Source: OCS116 cluster bacterium AG-390-I16 (GTDB lineage: Bacteria; Pseudomonadota; Alphaproteobacteria; MED-G09). Taken from it: a stretch of DNA of 64,000 bases. Below are positions 30,405 through 39,506 of this stretch, piece by piece; positions within the stretch are counted from its first letter, which is position 1; the number at the start of each line of letters is the position of its first letter. The notes under the pieces are model-generated. The model saw nothing but the letters and a program-made list of their open reading frames with translations, did no database searches and was not told the DNA's origin. The stretch lies in the NCBI GenBank assembly GCA_003279705.1, contig QCGZ01000001.1, positions 1 to 64,000 of the forward strand, read 5' to 3'. The translations under genes and the position numbers were made by a program.

Positions 30405-31234
30405 ACAACTCTTTAGGATTAGATGAATCTGAAAGTGAGAAAAAAATTGCTCAAGAATGGTTTAGAGAACTAAGAGATCAATTTTGTAAAAAATTTGAAG
30501 AAATTGATGACGAAAAATTTGTAAGAAAGACCTGGAAACACTCTGGAGAGGGTGGTGGAGAAATGAGTACTTTAAAAGGTAGTGTTTTTGAAAAAGTTGG
30601 TGTTAATATTTCAACTGTTAAAGGCGAATTTAAAGAAGATTTTAGAAAACAAATATCTGGTACTGAAAAAGCTCCAAATTATTGGGCAAGTGGCATAAGT
30701 GTAGTTGCTCATATGCAATCTCCTTTTGTCCCAGCTTTTCATTTTAATACTAGATTCATCCAAACTGGAAAAAAGTGGTTTGGCGGCGGAGCCGATATGA
30801 CTCCTTCAATTTTTAATGATGATGATGTAAATTTTTTTCATACATCAATAGAAAATGTATGTAATAAGCATGATAAAAATTATTATCCAGATTTTAAGAA
30901 ACAATGTGATGAATATTTTTATCTTCCTCATAGGGATGAGCCAAGGGGAGAGGGAGGTATTTTTTTTGATCATTTGAATAATAACAATTTTGATAATGAT
31001 TTTAATTTTATCCATGATTTTGGAGAAGATATTTTAACAACTATCTGTACTATTATTGAAAAACGAAAAAATAAGAGTTGGTCTCAGGATGAAAAAGATA
31101 TTCAACTGTATAAAAGAGGTCGATATGTTGAATTTAATCTTTTATGGGACAGGGGAACATTATTTGGCCTTAAAACCGGGGGATCTACAGAGGCAATTTT
31201 AATGTCTATGCCTCCTAATGCAAAATGGAAGTAA
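30401..31234 (+). CDS. hemF: Oxygen-dependent coproporphyrinogen-III oxidase
   Basis: GGGEMSTLKGSVFEKVGVN; TGKKWFGGGADMTP; HRDEPRGEGGIFFDHL; GRYVEFNLLWDRGTLFGL. Confidence 0.95.
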   Translation: MNNSLGLDESESEKKIAQEWFRELRDQFCKKFEEIDDEKFVRKTWKHSGEGGGEMSTLKGSVFEKVGVNISTVKGEFKEDFRKQISGTEKAPNYWASGISVVAHMQSPFVPAFHFNTRFIQTGKKWFGGGADMTPSIFNDDDVNFFHTSIENVCNKHDKNYYPDFKKQCDEYFYLPHRDEPRGEGGIFFDHLNNNNFDNDFNFIHDFGEDILTTICTIIEKRKNKSWSQDEKDIQLYKRGRYVEFNLLWDRGTLFGLKTGGSTEAILMSMPPNAKWK

Positions 31235-31655
31235 ATTGATACTCTGGATTAAAGTTATACATATAGTTTCTGTAATATCTTGGATGGCTGGCCTCTTATA
31301 CCTTCCAAGGCTATTTGTTTATCATTCTGAAAATATTAATAATATTGATTTATCTTCAACTTTTAAAGTTATGGAGTATAGATTATACCGTTTTATAATG
31401 AACCCCGCCATGATGATTGTATGGTTGTCTGGTCTTTTTTTGCTTTATAATAATGGGCTTGAATTATGGTTATTAATAAAATTTTTATTAGTAATTCTTA
31501 TGACATTTTTTCATATTTTTATGAAAAATTGCATTAATGAATTTGAAAATGATAATAACAAATATTCATCAAAATTCTTCCGTATAATAAACGAAATACC
31601 AACTGTTTTAATGATATTTATTGTTATTCTTGTTGTAATAAAGCCTTGGTCTTAA
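31218..31655 (+). CDS. hemJ: HemJ-type protoporphyrinogen oxidase
   Basis: WIKVIHIVSVISWMAGLLYLPRLFVYHSE; FKVMEYRLYRFIMNPAMM; end of hem cluster. Confidence 0.88.
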   Translation: MQNGSKLILWIKVIHIVSVISWMAGLLYLPRLFVYHSENINNIDLSSTFKVMEYRLYRFIMNPAMMIVWLSGLFLLYNNGLELWLLIKFLLVILMTFFHIFMKNCINEFENDNNKYSSKFFRIINEIPTVLMIFIVILVVIKPWS

Positions 31656-31658
31656 TTT

Positions 31659-34016
31659 TTAAACTGATTTTGCTTTTTGAATTGCTTCCCATATTTTATT
31701 TGGGGTAGCCGGCATATCAAAGTCTTTTATACCAAATGATTTTAATGCATCTAAAACAGAATGGATAACCGCAGGAGGCGCTGCAATTGCACCTGCTTCT
31801 CCACAACCTTTTACGCCGAGTCCATGAACCGATGGTGTTGTTTCAGTTTTTACAATCATTGACGGAATATTATCTGCCCTAGGCATTGTGTAATCCATAA
31901 AAGATCCATTTATTAATTGAGCCGAGTCCTCTTCATAAATGCAATGTTCTAACATGGCTTGTCCAATGCCTTGAGCAACACCTCCATGAACCTGCCCTTC
32001 AACAATCATAGGATTCATTATTATACCAAAATCGTCAGATACTGCATAATTTACGATTTCCGTTTTACCAGTATCTGGATCTATTTCAATCTCACAAATA
32101 TGGGTTCCTGCTGGATAGGTTAGGTTCGGGGGATCATAGAATGAAGTTTCTTCAAGGCCAGGTTCAAGTTCGTTAATAGGATAATTTCCAGGTACATAAG
32201 CTGCACCAATAATTTCAGGTAATGAAATAAATTTGTTTGTATCTTTTACTGAAAATTCGCCATCCTCAAAAATTATTTTATCGGCTGAAGATTCTAACAA
32301 ATGAGCAGCAATTCTCTTTCCTTTAGTAATAATTTTTTCTAAAGACTTCATCAATGCAGGTCCTCCTACAGCTAAAGAACGAGAACCAACTGTACCTACG
32401 CCATAAGGTATTCTTCCTGTATCCCCATGTACTACATCAATAGACTCAAATGGAATACCAAGAGTATCGTGAACAATTTGGGCAAATACTGTTTCATGAC
32501 CTTGTCCATGAGAGTGTGATCCAGTAAATACGGTAATCGAACCGGTTGGATTCACACGAACGGTAGATGATTCATAATAGCCACCCCTTCCTCCTGCATC
32601 TAGGGTCATTTTTGAAGGGGCTACTCCACATGCCTCAATATAACAAGAAATTCCTATACCTCTTAGCTTACCATTTTTTTCTGATTTAATTTTTCTCTCA
32701 TTATATTCGTCATATTTAATTGCTTTTAATGCAGAGTTTAGACATGCATCATAATCTCCAGAGTCATATGTTAAATTTCCGGGCGATGGATAGGGGAATT
32801 CATTTGGTTGAATAAAATTCTTTTTTCTTAATTGAATAGAGTCAATTCCTGTTTGATTGGAAGCGGCTTCAACTAATCTTTCTGTAACATATGTAGCTTC
32901 TGGGCGACCAGCTCCTCTATACGCATCAACAGGTACTGTATTTGTAAATACACCTTTAACATCACAATAAAGATTAGGAGTTTTATATGGACCAGGTATT
33001 AAAGGGCCATAAAAAAATGTAGGTATTGCTGGTCCTGACCCTGATAAATACCCTCCTAAAGAAGCTAAGGTTGTAACTCTCATTGCTGTAAAATAACCGT
33101 CTTTATCAAGAGCTGCCTCTGCTTTTGTAACATGATCCCTTCCATGTCTATCACTAATAAATGCTTCACTTCTTTCAGATGTCCATTTAATAGCCCTTGC
33201 TAATTTTCCAGCAGCCCAGGTTACTATTGCTTCTTCTGCATAATGAAATGCTTTAGAACCAAATCCACCTCCAACATCATGTGAAATTACCCTAACTTTA
33301 TGTTCCTCCAAGCCCAATACTGTGCAAACAAGCATTCTAATAATGTGTGGAAGTTGTGTTGTTGTATAAAGTATATACTCTTCTTTTCCATCCTCATAAT
33401 TTCCTATGTATGATCTAGGCTCCATAGCATTTGGAACTAAACGGCTATTTGTTAAATCAATTTCAATATGATGCTCTGCCTCTTTAAATGCCTTTTCAGT
33501 TTCTTCTTTATTTCCTAATTCCCACTCAAAACATATATTATTAGGAATATCGTCCCAAATTTGTGGTGCGCTATCTTCTGTGGCTTTTTTTGGAGATACA
33601 ACAGCTGGAAGATCTTCATACTCAAGGTTAATTAATTCACACGCATCTTTTGCTTGATTAACTGTTTCAGCAATGACGACTGCAATCATTTCTCCAACAA
33701 ATCTAATTTTATCCTTTGCAAAAACAGGCCAAGGAGGCTCGTGCATTGGAGGAGTTCCAGGTTTTGTAGGAGTTTCCCAGCCGCAAGGAAGAGAAGCATC
33801 AATATCTTTACCTGTATATATTGCAACTACCCCTGGAGAACTCATTGCACTCTCAGTTTCAATAGAAATTAAATTTGCATGTGCGACAGGAGATCTTAAA
33901 AAATATGCATATAATTGATTGGGGTGATTTATATCATCGGTATATTTTCCTTTACCTGTTATAAATCTATAATCTTCTTTTCTTAGAACTGAAGATCCCA
34001 TACCTTTTTCAGACAT
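31659..34016 (-). CDS. Xanthine dehydrogenase/CO-dehydrogenase-like molybdopterin-binding large subunit
   Basis: VGGGFGSK, DAYRGAGRPEATYVTERL, GSHSHGQGHETVFAQI, VKGCGEAGAIAAPPAV; 785 aa. Confidence 0.9.
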   Translation of the reverse strand: MSEKGMGSSVLRKEDYRFITGKGKYTDDINHPNQLYAYFLRSPVAHANLISIETESAMSSPGVVAIYTGKDIDASLPCGWETPTKPGTPPMHEPPWPVFAKDKIRFVGEMIAVVIAETVNQAKDACELINLEYEDLPAVVSPKKATEDSAPQIWDDIPNNICFEWELGNKEETEKAFKEAEHHIEIDLTNSRLVPNAMEPRSYIGNYEDGKEEYILYTTTQLPHIIRMLVCTVLGLEEHKVRVISHDVGGGFGSKAFHYAEEAIVTWAAGKLARAIKWTSERSEAFISDRHGRDHVTKAEAALDKDGYFTAMRVTTLASLGGYLSGSGPAIPTFFYGPLIPGPYKTPNLYCDVKGVFTNTVPVDAYRGAGRPEATYVTERLVEAASNQTGIDSIQLRKKNFIQPNEFPYPSPGNLTYDSGDYDACLNSALKAIKYDEYNERKIKSEKNGKLRGIGISCYIEACGVAPSKMTLDAGGRGGYYESSTVRVNPTGSITVFTGSHSHGQGHETVFAQIVHDTLGIPFESIDVVHGDTGRIPYGVGTVGSRSLAVGGPALMKSLEKIITKGKRIAAHLLESSADKIIFEDGEFSVKDTNKFISLPEIIGAAYVPGNYPINELEPGLEETSFYDPPNLTYPAGTHICEIEIDPDTGKTEIVNYAVSDDFGIIMNPMIVEGQVHGGVAQGIGQAMLEHCIYEEDSAQLINGSFMDYTMPRADNIPSMIVKTETTPSVHGLGVKGCGEAGAIAAPPAVIHSVLDALKSFGIKDFDMPATPNKIWEAIQKAKSV

Positions 34017-34128
34017 ATATTTTCCTTTCAAAAATTAAATATATATATAATTTTTTTTTGTTTAAAGTTTATATTCGCTTTTATAGTTAAAATTTACTAT
34101 TTTGTTAAATATTTTAAATGGGGTTGAT

Positions 34129-34920
34129 ATGGATTTGGGACTTAATAATAAAATTGTTCTTGTTACTGCAGCAAGTCAAGGTCTAGGAAAAGCAACAGCA
34201 CTTTCTATTGCAAACGAGGGTGCAACAGTAATCATTTGTTCAAGGGATGAAGAAAAAATTTCAAAATCTGCAAAAGATATTAAAGAACAGACAGGCTCTG
34301 AAGTCTATTTTTTTCAGACAGATTTAAGCAACAAAGAAGACATTAATAAAATGGTTGAAGATATTATTAAAAAGCATGGAAGGGTTGATGTACTGGTTAA
34401 TAATACTGGCGGTCCAAAGGCAGGTTTTTTTGATGAGATCAGTGATGATGATTGGGTTTCTACTTTTGAGTCAACTTTTTTATCAGCTGTAAGATTAACA
34501 AGGGCTGTTTTACCATCTATGAAGAGAAATAAATGGGGAAGAATAATTAATATTAGTTCTGTATCAGCAAAACAACCCATTGATAATCTAATGTTATCTA
34601 ATGGAGTTAGAATGTCTGTTCATGGCTGGGCAAAAACTCTCTCTAACCAGATTGCATCGGATAATATTTTGATAAATAATGTTTGTCCGGGCTTCACTAA
34701 AACTGAAAGAGTTGAAGGCCTTGTTTCAATGCAAGCCAAAGAGCTTAATGTTTCCGAAGAGCAGGTTGTGGACACAATATCAAGTAATATTCCCGCTAAA
34801 AGAGTTGGTAAACCAGAAGAATTAGCAGATTTGGTGACTTTTTTGGCCTCTGAAAAATCAAGTTATATTACTGGCCAATCAATTGCAGTAGATGGTGGCG
34901 TTTCAAGTTTGCCTATTTAG
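34129..34920 (+). CDS. SDR-family oxidoreductase
   Basis: Glycine-rich TAASQGLGKATA, NNTGG, Rossmann fold, C-terminal DGG; ATG at 34129 preferred. Confidence 0.85.
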   Translation: MDLGLNNKIVLVTAASQGLGKATALSIANEGATVIICSRDEEKISKSAKDIKEQTGSEVYFFQTDLSNKEDINKMVEDIIKKHGRVDVLVNNTGGPKAGFFDEISDDDWVSTFESTFLSAVRLTRAVLPSMKRNKWGRIINISSVSAKQPIDNLMLSNGVRMSVHGWAKTLSNQIASDNILINNVCPGFTKTERVEGLVSMQAKELNVSEEQVVDTISSNIPAKRVGKPEELADLVTFLASEKSSYITGQSIAVDGGVSSLPI

Positions 34921-35684
34921 GCGTTAGTAAGACCTAAACCTAAACCTCCATCAACTTCAAGAATTGCACCAGTTGTCCACTCAGCACAAATTAAATACTC
35001 TATAGCTTCTGCAATTTCTAGAGGAGTACCTATTCTTCCTAAGGCGTGTATCGACGCCATATCTTCCAATCTTTTTTTTGCATTATCATCGTTAAATAAA
35101 CCTGCTCTTTGGTTGATTTCTGTAAAGACCCCTCCTGGTACAACACAATTTACTCTAATTTTTTCATTACCAAGCTCTGCGGCTAAAACTTTCGTTAATG
35201 TCTCAAGTGCACCTTTTGTTGCTGCATAAGGCGATGCTCCGGGAAAAGCTCTTCTGTTATGAACAGAGCCAATAAAAATATTAGAGCCTTTAGTTTCAGC
35301 TAAGAAACTTTTTGCCTTACCTAAAAGCATCATTCCTGAAATAACATTCGTATTAAATATATCTAGGAGTTTTTGTTCTTCTAGATCTTCAATTTGCCCT
35401 CTATACATATTACCGGCATTATTTATAAGGACATCAATTTTATTACCATGTTGCAATGCTCTATCAATAATTTTCTCTCTATCGCTATCTTGAGTAACAT
35501 CTGCGACAATTGACAAAACATTTGAACCTAATTCTTCCTGGGATTTTTTTACTTTTTCTTCTCTTCTACCGCAAATAGTTACTTTTGCTCCAGCCTCACT
35601 ATATTTTTTTGCCATACCAAGACCTAAGCCTGAGCAACCACCAGTGATAATAATCGACATATTTTTAATTTCTAACAAACTCAT
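34917..35684 (-). CDS. SDR-family oxidoreductase
   Basis: TGGCSGLGLGMA, NNAGNM, SPYAATKGALE (YxxxK), VDGGLG. Confidence 0.88.
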   Translation of the reverse strand: MSLLEIKNMSIIITGGCSGLGLGMAKKYSEAGAKVTICGRREEKVKKSQEELGSNVLSIVADVTQDSDREKIIDRALQHGNKIDVLINNAGNMYRGQIEDLEEQKLLDIFNTNVISGMMLLGKAKSFLAETKGSNIFIGSVHNRRAFPGASPYAATKGALETLTKVLAAELGNEKIRVNCVVPGGVFTEINQRAGLFNDDNAKKRLEDMASIHALGRIGTPLEIAEAIEYLICAEWTTGAILEVDGGLGLGLTNA

Positions 35685-36357
35685 CTCCAGATAACCAAAG
35701 TAAACTATTTTTTATAATATTTATCATAAATGGATTTTTTAATGATTCTGAATCGTGACCTAGTGCATTATAAACAGTTCTTCCTTTTTGATATTCACTA
35801 GTCCAGCCAATAATATGATCCTCTTTTGTTGTATTTGATCTTGCTGAGAGAAATGGCTGGGAATTTTTTTCAATTTTAAGATTATGATATACCTCATCTT
35901 TGATTTTAAAGTTTTCTATGCTTTTACCCAGAAGATGATTTTTTATTGGAGAAACTTCAATTTTTTCAATTGGAGGATGGAATGATTTATCCCAGTCCCA
36001 TTTACCACCCAAAAGTTTTGTCCATCCATCCCAATCATCAAAGCATATAGATGAAGTATGGAAAGCTAGCATTTTTCCACCTTTCTTTATGAAATCTTCT
36101 AATAAATTTCTCGATTTATTAGATAAGCTAAACTGCCATTCATCAATATAAGGTATATATTTTTCATGATTTAACATTCTCCACCTAAGGGCATTGAAAG
36201 TAATTAAATCATATTCATTTATATTTTTAATACCCTCTTCAATATCAATAGTTATTTCTGATTTATATCCAAAATTATTAATAATATTTGATAAAGTTTC
36301 TGATGTTTCATCGAATGGATGAAATATTCCCCCTGTAAAAATTAAATTTTTTTTCAT
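35665..36357 (-). CDS. ThuA-like (class-I glutamine-amidotransferase-like fold) protein
   Basis: IFTGGIFHPFDETSETLSNII...LITFNALRW...GGKMLAFHTSSICFDDWDGWTKLLGGKWDWDKSFHPP...HNLK. Confidence 0.75.
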   Translation of the reverse strand: MKKNLIFTGGIFHPFDETSETLSNIINNFGYKSEITIDIEEGIKNINEYDLITFNALRWRMLNHEKYIPYIDEWQFSLSNKSRNLLEDFIKKGGKMLAFHTSSICFDDWDGWTKLLGGKWDWDKSFHPPIEKIEVSPIKNHLLGKSIENFKIKDEVYHNLKIEKNSQPFLSARSNTTKEDHIIGWTSEYQKGRTVYNALGHDSESLKNPFMINIIKNSLLWLSGDEFVRN

Positions 36358-37097
36358 TATTCCCTTGGAAGTTGGGCAATAACACTGCTTATTACACCAC
36401 CATCAACTACTAAGTTATGACCATTAACATAAGATGCATTTTCCGAGTCTAGGAAGAGAACTGCATTGGCTATATCCTCAGCTTCACCCAATCTTCCTGA
36501 GGGAACTGCTCCACCTCTTAACTCTCTAACTTTAGGATCTTCATAAATAGGTTTTGACATACCTGCATCTATAAAACCTGGAGAAATACAATTTACTCTA
36601 ATTCCAAATTTACCCCATTCAATAGCCATTTGTTGTGTCATGGATATTATGCCAGCTTTTGATGCTGGGTATGCACCAATTCCTATACCTGGATTAACAC
36701 CATTAACTGATGACATATTAATTATTGAACCATTTCCTCTTTTAATCATGTCATTTATTAAAACTCTAGAGGTGATAAAAGAACCTAACAGATTTATATT
36801 TAGACTTTTACTATAATCATTTACAGAATGTTCCTCGAGAGGACCAAATAAAACAATACCAACATTATTGACTAATAAGTCAGGTATTTCACCAAATTTG
36901 CCAAATGCCTCTTTTATAGAATCCTCGCTTGTAACATCACCACAAAGAGGAGTGCTATTTTCAATTTTTTTTGAAGCTTCTTTTACACTTTCTTCATTTA
37001 AATCCAGCATACCAACACGATAATTATTTTTACTTAGTTTTTGGCAAATAGCTTCACCTATTCCAGCTCCAGCTCCTGTAACAATAGCAGTTTTCAT
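36357..37097 (-). CDS. SDR-family oxidoreductase
   Basis: TGAGAGIGEAI, NNVGIV, GAYPASKAGI, VDGGVI. Confidence 0.9.
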   Translation of the reverse strand: MKTAIVTGAGAGIGEAICQKLSKNNYRVGMLDLNEESVKEASKKIENSTPLCGDVTSEDSIKEAFGKFGEIPDLLVNNVGIVLFGPLEEHSVNDYSKSLNINLLGSFITSRVLINDMIKRGNGSIINMSSVNGVNPGIGIGAYPASKAGIISMTQQMAIEWGKFGIRVNCISPGFIDAGMSKPIYEDPKVRELRGGAVPSGRLGEAEDIANAVLFLDSENASYVNGHNLVVDGGVISSVIAQLPRE

Positions 37098-38302
37098 TTT
37101 ATATCTCCGAATATTATTGGGTAAGAAGCCCAGTTAGACCTTTCTGTACTTAGATCAGTTTCTGGTTTATTTTTATCATCAGGGTAACCACCCTCATTTA
37201 GGATTTTTTGTACTAATAAAGTTACTATACCATACTGATGATTGCTAGGGTCAGTTTTTTCATCTGGTACTAGTCCTCCATCCAAATCTCTTCCAAAACA
37301 CATGTGCAATCCTATACCAAATGTTAATCCCCACAAAAACTGGTTTTTAGGAACCTCCCTATATGGATTAAATATATGTGAGTCTAGACCAAAAATTGTT
37401 TTATCTTGGTTTGCTTCATGAAGATCCATAATTATTAAATCATTTTTTTTCATATTAATATTTTTTTCAAGATTAACCGGGCATTCTGATTTTCTCCAAG
37501 CTACAGGACTTGCAGGATGAAGTCTCATGCTTTCATGAACGCATCGCTGAAGAAAAAGGGGATCATTTTTAATTTTTTTAATACCTTTAGGGTTATTGTC
37601 ACTCCATTTGTAAATTTCATGTAAAGCATGTGTCATCGAATTTGCAGTACTATGGGATCCAGCTTGAAGATAGAAGGCGATTTCTCTTCTGATAAGTTCA
37701 TCGTTTAGCTCTATTTTATCTTCATTCATTAATAAAACTGTAAGAACATCCCTAGGAAGTTGTTCTTTTTTTATTTCATTATTTTTATATCTTTTTATTA
37801 AATTTTTTCTTCTATTTTTTGATGGAGCAAGGAACTTTGTTTCAAATTCATTCAAGGCTTTTATAACTTCTTTATTGACATCTTCATGAGGTCTTTTTGA
37901 ATGAACTAATGTAGCTCCTTGGCTAAATATTTTAACTAACGATAGTAAATCTTCAGTTTCTTTTGGAGTTTTTTTAACTCTATCAACACCTGCAAAATCT
38001 GCTGTTAAGTTCATTGTTATTCTATAACCAAAATCTAATAAATCTAATCTTCCATTTTTTAGATACGGATTAATAGTTTCATTAAGTGTTCTTGGGAAAA
38101 GTTCTTTTTCATAATACTTAAAAAAATCTCTTTGAAAAACTCTATGCTCAAGTTTTCTTCTTTTCCTATGCTCCTCACCATGTAAAGTAAGCAAAACTCC
38201 ATCCATTATAACTTTACCTTTGTCATATAAAGCTTGTTTAAGATTCCTATTTACTAGAGCTGATTTTATAGTTTCGTAACTTGATGTTTCAAACTTATTC
38301 AC
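37094..38302 (-). CDS. Cytochrome P450
   Basis: ESMRLHP (ExxR) and FGIGLHMCFGRDL heme-Cys loop; I-helix LQAGSHSTANS. Confidence 0.9.
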   Translation of the reverse strand: MNKFETSSYETIKSALVNRNLKQALYDKGKVIMDGVLLTLHGEEHRKRRKLEHRVFQRDFFKYYEKELFPRTLNETINPYLKNGRLDLLDFGYRITMNLTADFAGVDRVKKTPKETEDLLSLVKIFSQGATLVHSKRPHEDVNKEVIKALNEFETKFLAPSKNRRKNLIKRYKNNEIKKEQLPRDVLTVLLMNEDKIELNDELIRREIAFYLQAGSHSTANSMTHALHEIYKWSDNNPKGIKKIKNDPLFLQRCVHESMRLHPASPVAWRKSECPVNLEKNINMKKNDLIIMDLHEANQDKTIFGLDSHIFNPYREVPKNQFLWGLTFGIGLHMCFGRDLDGGLVPDEKTDPSNHQYGIVTLLVQKILNEGGYPDDKNKPETDLSTERSNWASYPIIFGDIK

Positions 38303-38307
38303 TATTG

Positions 38308-39501
38308 CTATCTCTTAGAGGAAAAGACAATTGGGTAGTATCCCCAGTTTGGTCTTTTTGTCTTATCATCCATTTTAGGTGCATCGTCTGGATCAGGAAT
38401 GGCATTACGTGAAATTAACTCCCTAAGTATCATTGTTACTGTTCCGTAATGATGATTATTTGGGTCGGTATCTGGTTTAGAATTTACTCCAGCCGCAAGA
38501 TTTCTTCCAATACATGAATGCATTCCCAAACCAAATGATAACCCATATAAATTTTGACCATTCGGTGGTTCTCTATGGGGATTAAATTTATCTGCATCAT
38601 TACCAAAAACTTTCTTATCTCTATTTGAATTATATAAATCAATAACAACACTATCGCCAAGGCCTGCCTCATTATCATTTGGAAGTTTTACAGGACACAC
38701 TGGTTTTCTTAGAGCTATTGGGCTTGAAGGGTGGAGCCTTGTGCTCTCTAAAAAGCATTTTTGAACAAATATTGGATCAGTTATCATTTTATTTTTTTCT
38801 TCAGGATTATTTGTGACCCACTCGTGTATTTCATGAAAGACGTGGACAAGCGAATGAATTGAGGTTTGAGCTCCAGCAAGAAGATAGAAAGCAATTTCCC
38901 TCTGAAGAACATCATAAGGAAGATTTAAATCATCATCATTTACCAAAAGAATAGTAAGAATATCGCTTGGTAAATTTTCAAAATCTTTTTTTTCAATTAG
39001 TGTTTTTCTTCTTTCAATTGAGGGTTTTAGGAATTGGTTATCAAAATCTCTAAGAGCACTTTTTACTTCTTCTTTTACTTCTTCGTGATCCCTAGTTGAG
39101 TGATGGAGAGTTGCCCCTGAAGCAAAAATCTTTAACAAAGTTAACAAAGTTTCTGTCTCTTCTTTAGATTTTTTTGGCCTATCAACACCAGAAAAATCAG
39201 CTGTTAAATTTAATAACACTCTAAAACCGTAATCCACTAAATCCATTTTTCCAGAAACTTTGTATGGCTCTAAGGTTTCATCAATTGTTTTTGGAAAAAC
39301 TTCATTTTCATAATATTTAAAAATATCTCTTGTAAAAATTTTATTTTCTAACTTTCTTCTTTTTTTGTGTTCTTCACCATGCAAGCAAACTAATACTTGA
39401 TCCATGATAACTTCACCATCATCGTAGAGAGATTGTTTAAGGTCTTTGATCCTTAAAGCATTAGCAGCATCGTCATAATTAGTAAAAATATGTTCAGTCA
39501 T
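38308..39501 (-). CDS. Cytochrome P450 (paralogue of the downstream gene)
   Basis: ESTRLHP and FGLGMHSCIGRNLAAG; I-helix LLAGAQTSIHS. Confidence 0.92.
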   Translation of the reverse strand: MTEHIFTNYDDAANALRIKDLKQSLYDDGEVIMDQVLVCLHGEEHKKRRKLENKIFTRDIFKYYENEVFPKTIDETLEPYKVSGKMDLVDYGFRVLLNLTADFSGVDRPKKSKEETETLLTLLKIFASGATLHHSTRDHEEVKEEVKSALRDFDNQFLKPSIERRKTLIEKKDFENLPSDILTILLVNDDDLNLPYDVLQREIAFYLLAGAQTSIHSLVHVFHEIHEWVTNNPEEKNKMITDPIFVQKCFLESTRLHPSSPIALRKPVCPVKLPNDNEAGLGDSVVIDLYNSNRDKKVFGNDADKFNPHREPPNGQNLYGLSFGLGMHSCIGRNLAAGVNSKPDTDPNNHHYGTVTMILRELISRNAIPDPDDAPKMDDKTKRPNWGYYPIVFSSKR

Positions 39502-39506
39502 TTCGC

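Noticed and set aside
33654-33918. Two overlapping plus-strand ORFs opposite the CoxL-like gene
   Set aside because: Antisense to conserved molybdenum hydroxylase sequence
31659-34016. Form I CO dehydrogenase
   Set aside because: Lacks AYRCSFR; carries AYRGAGR and no CoxM/CoxS neighbours
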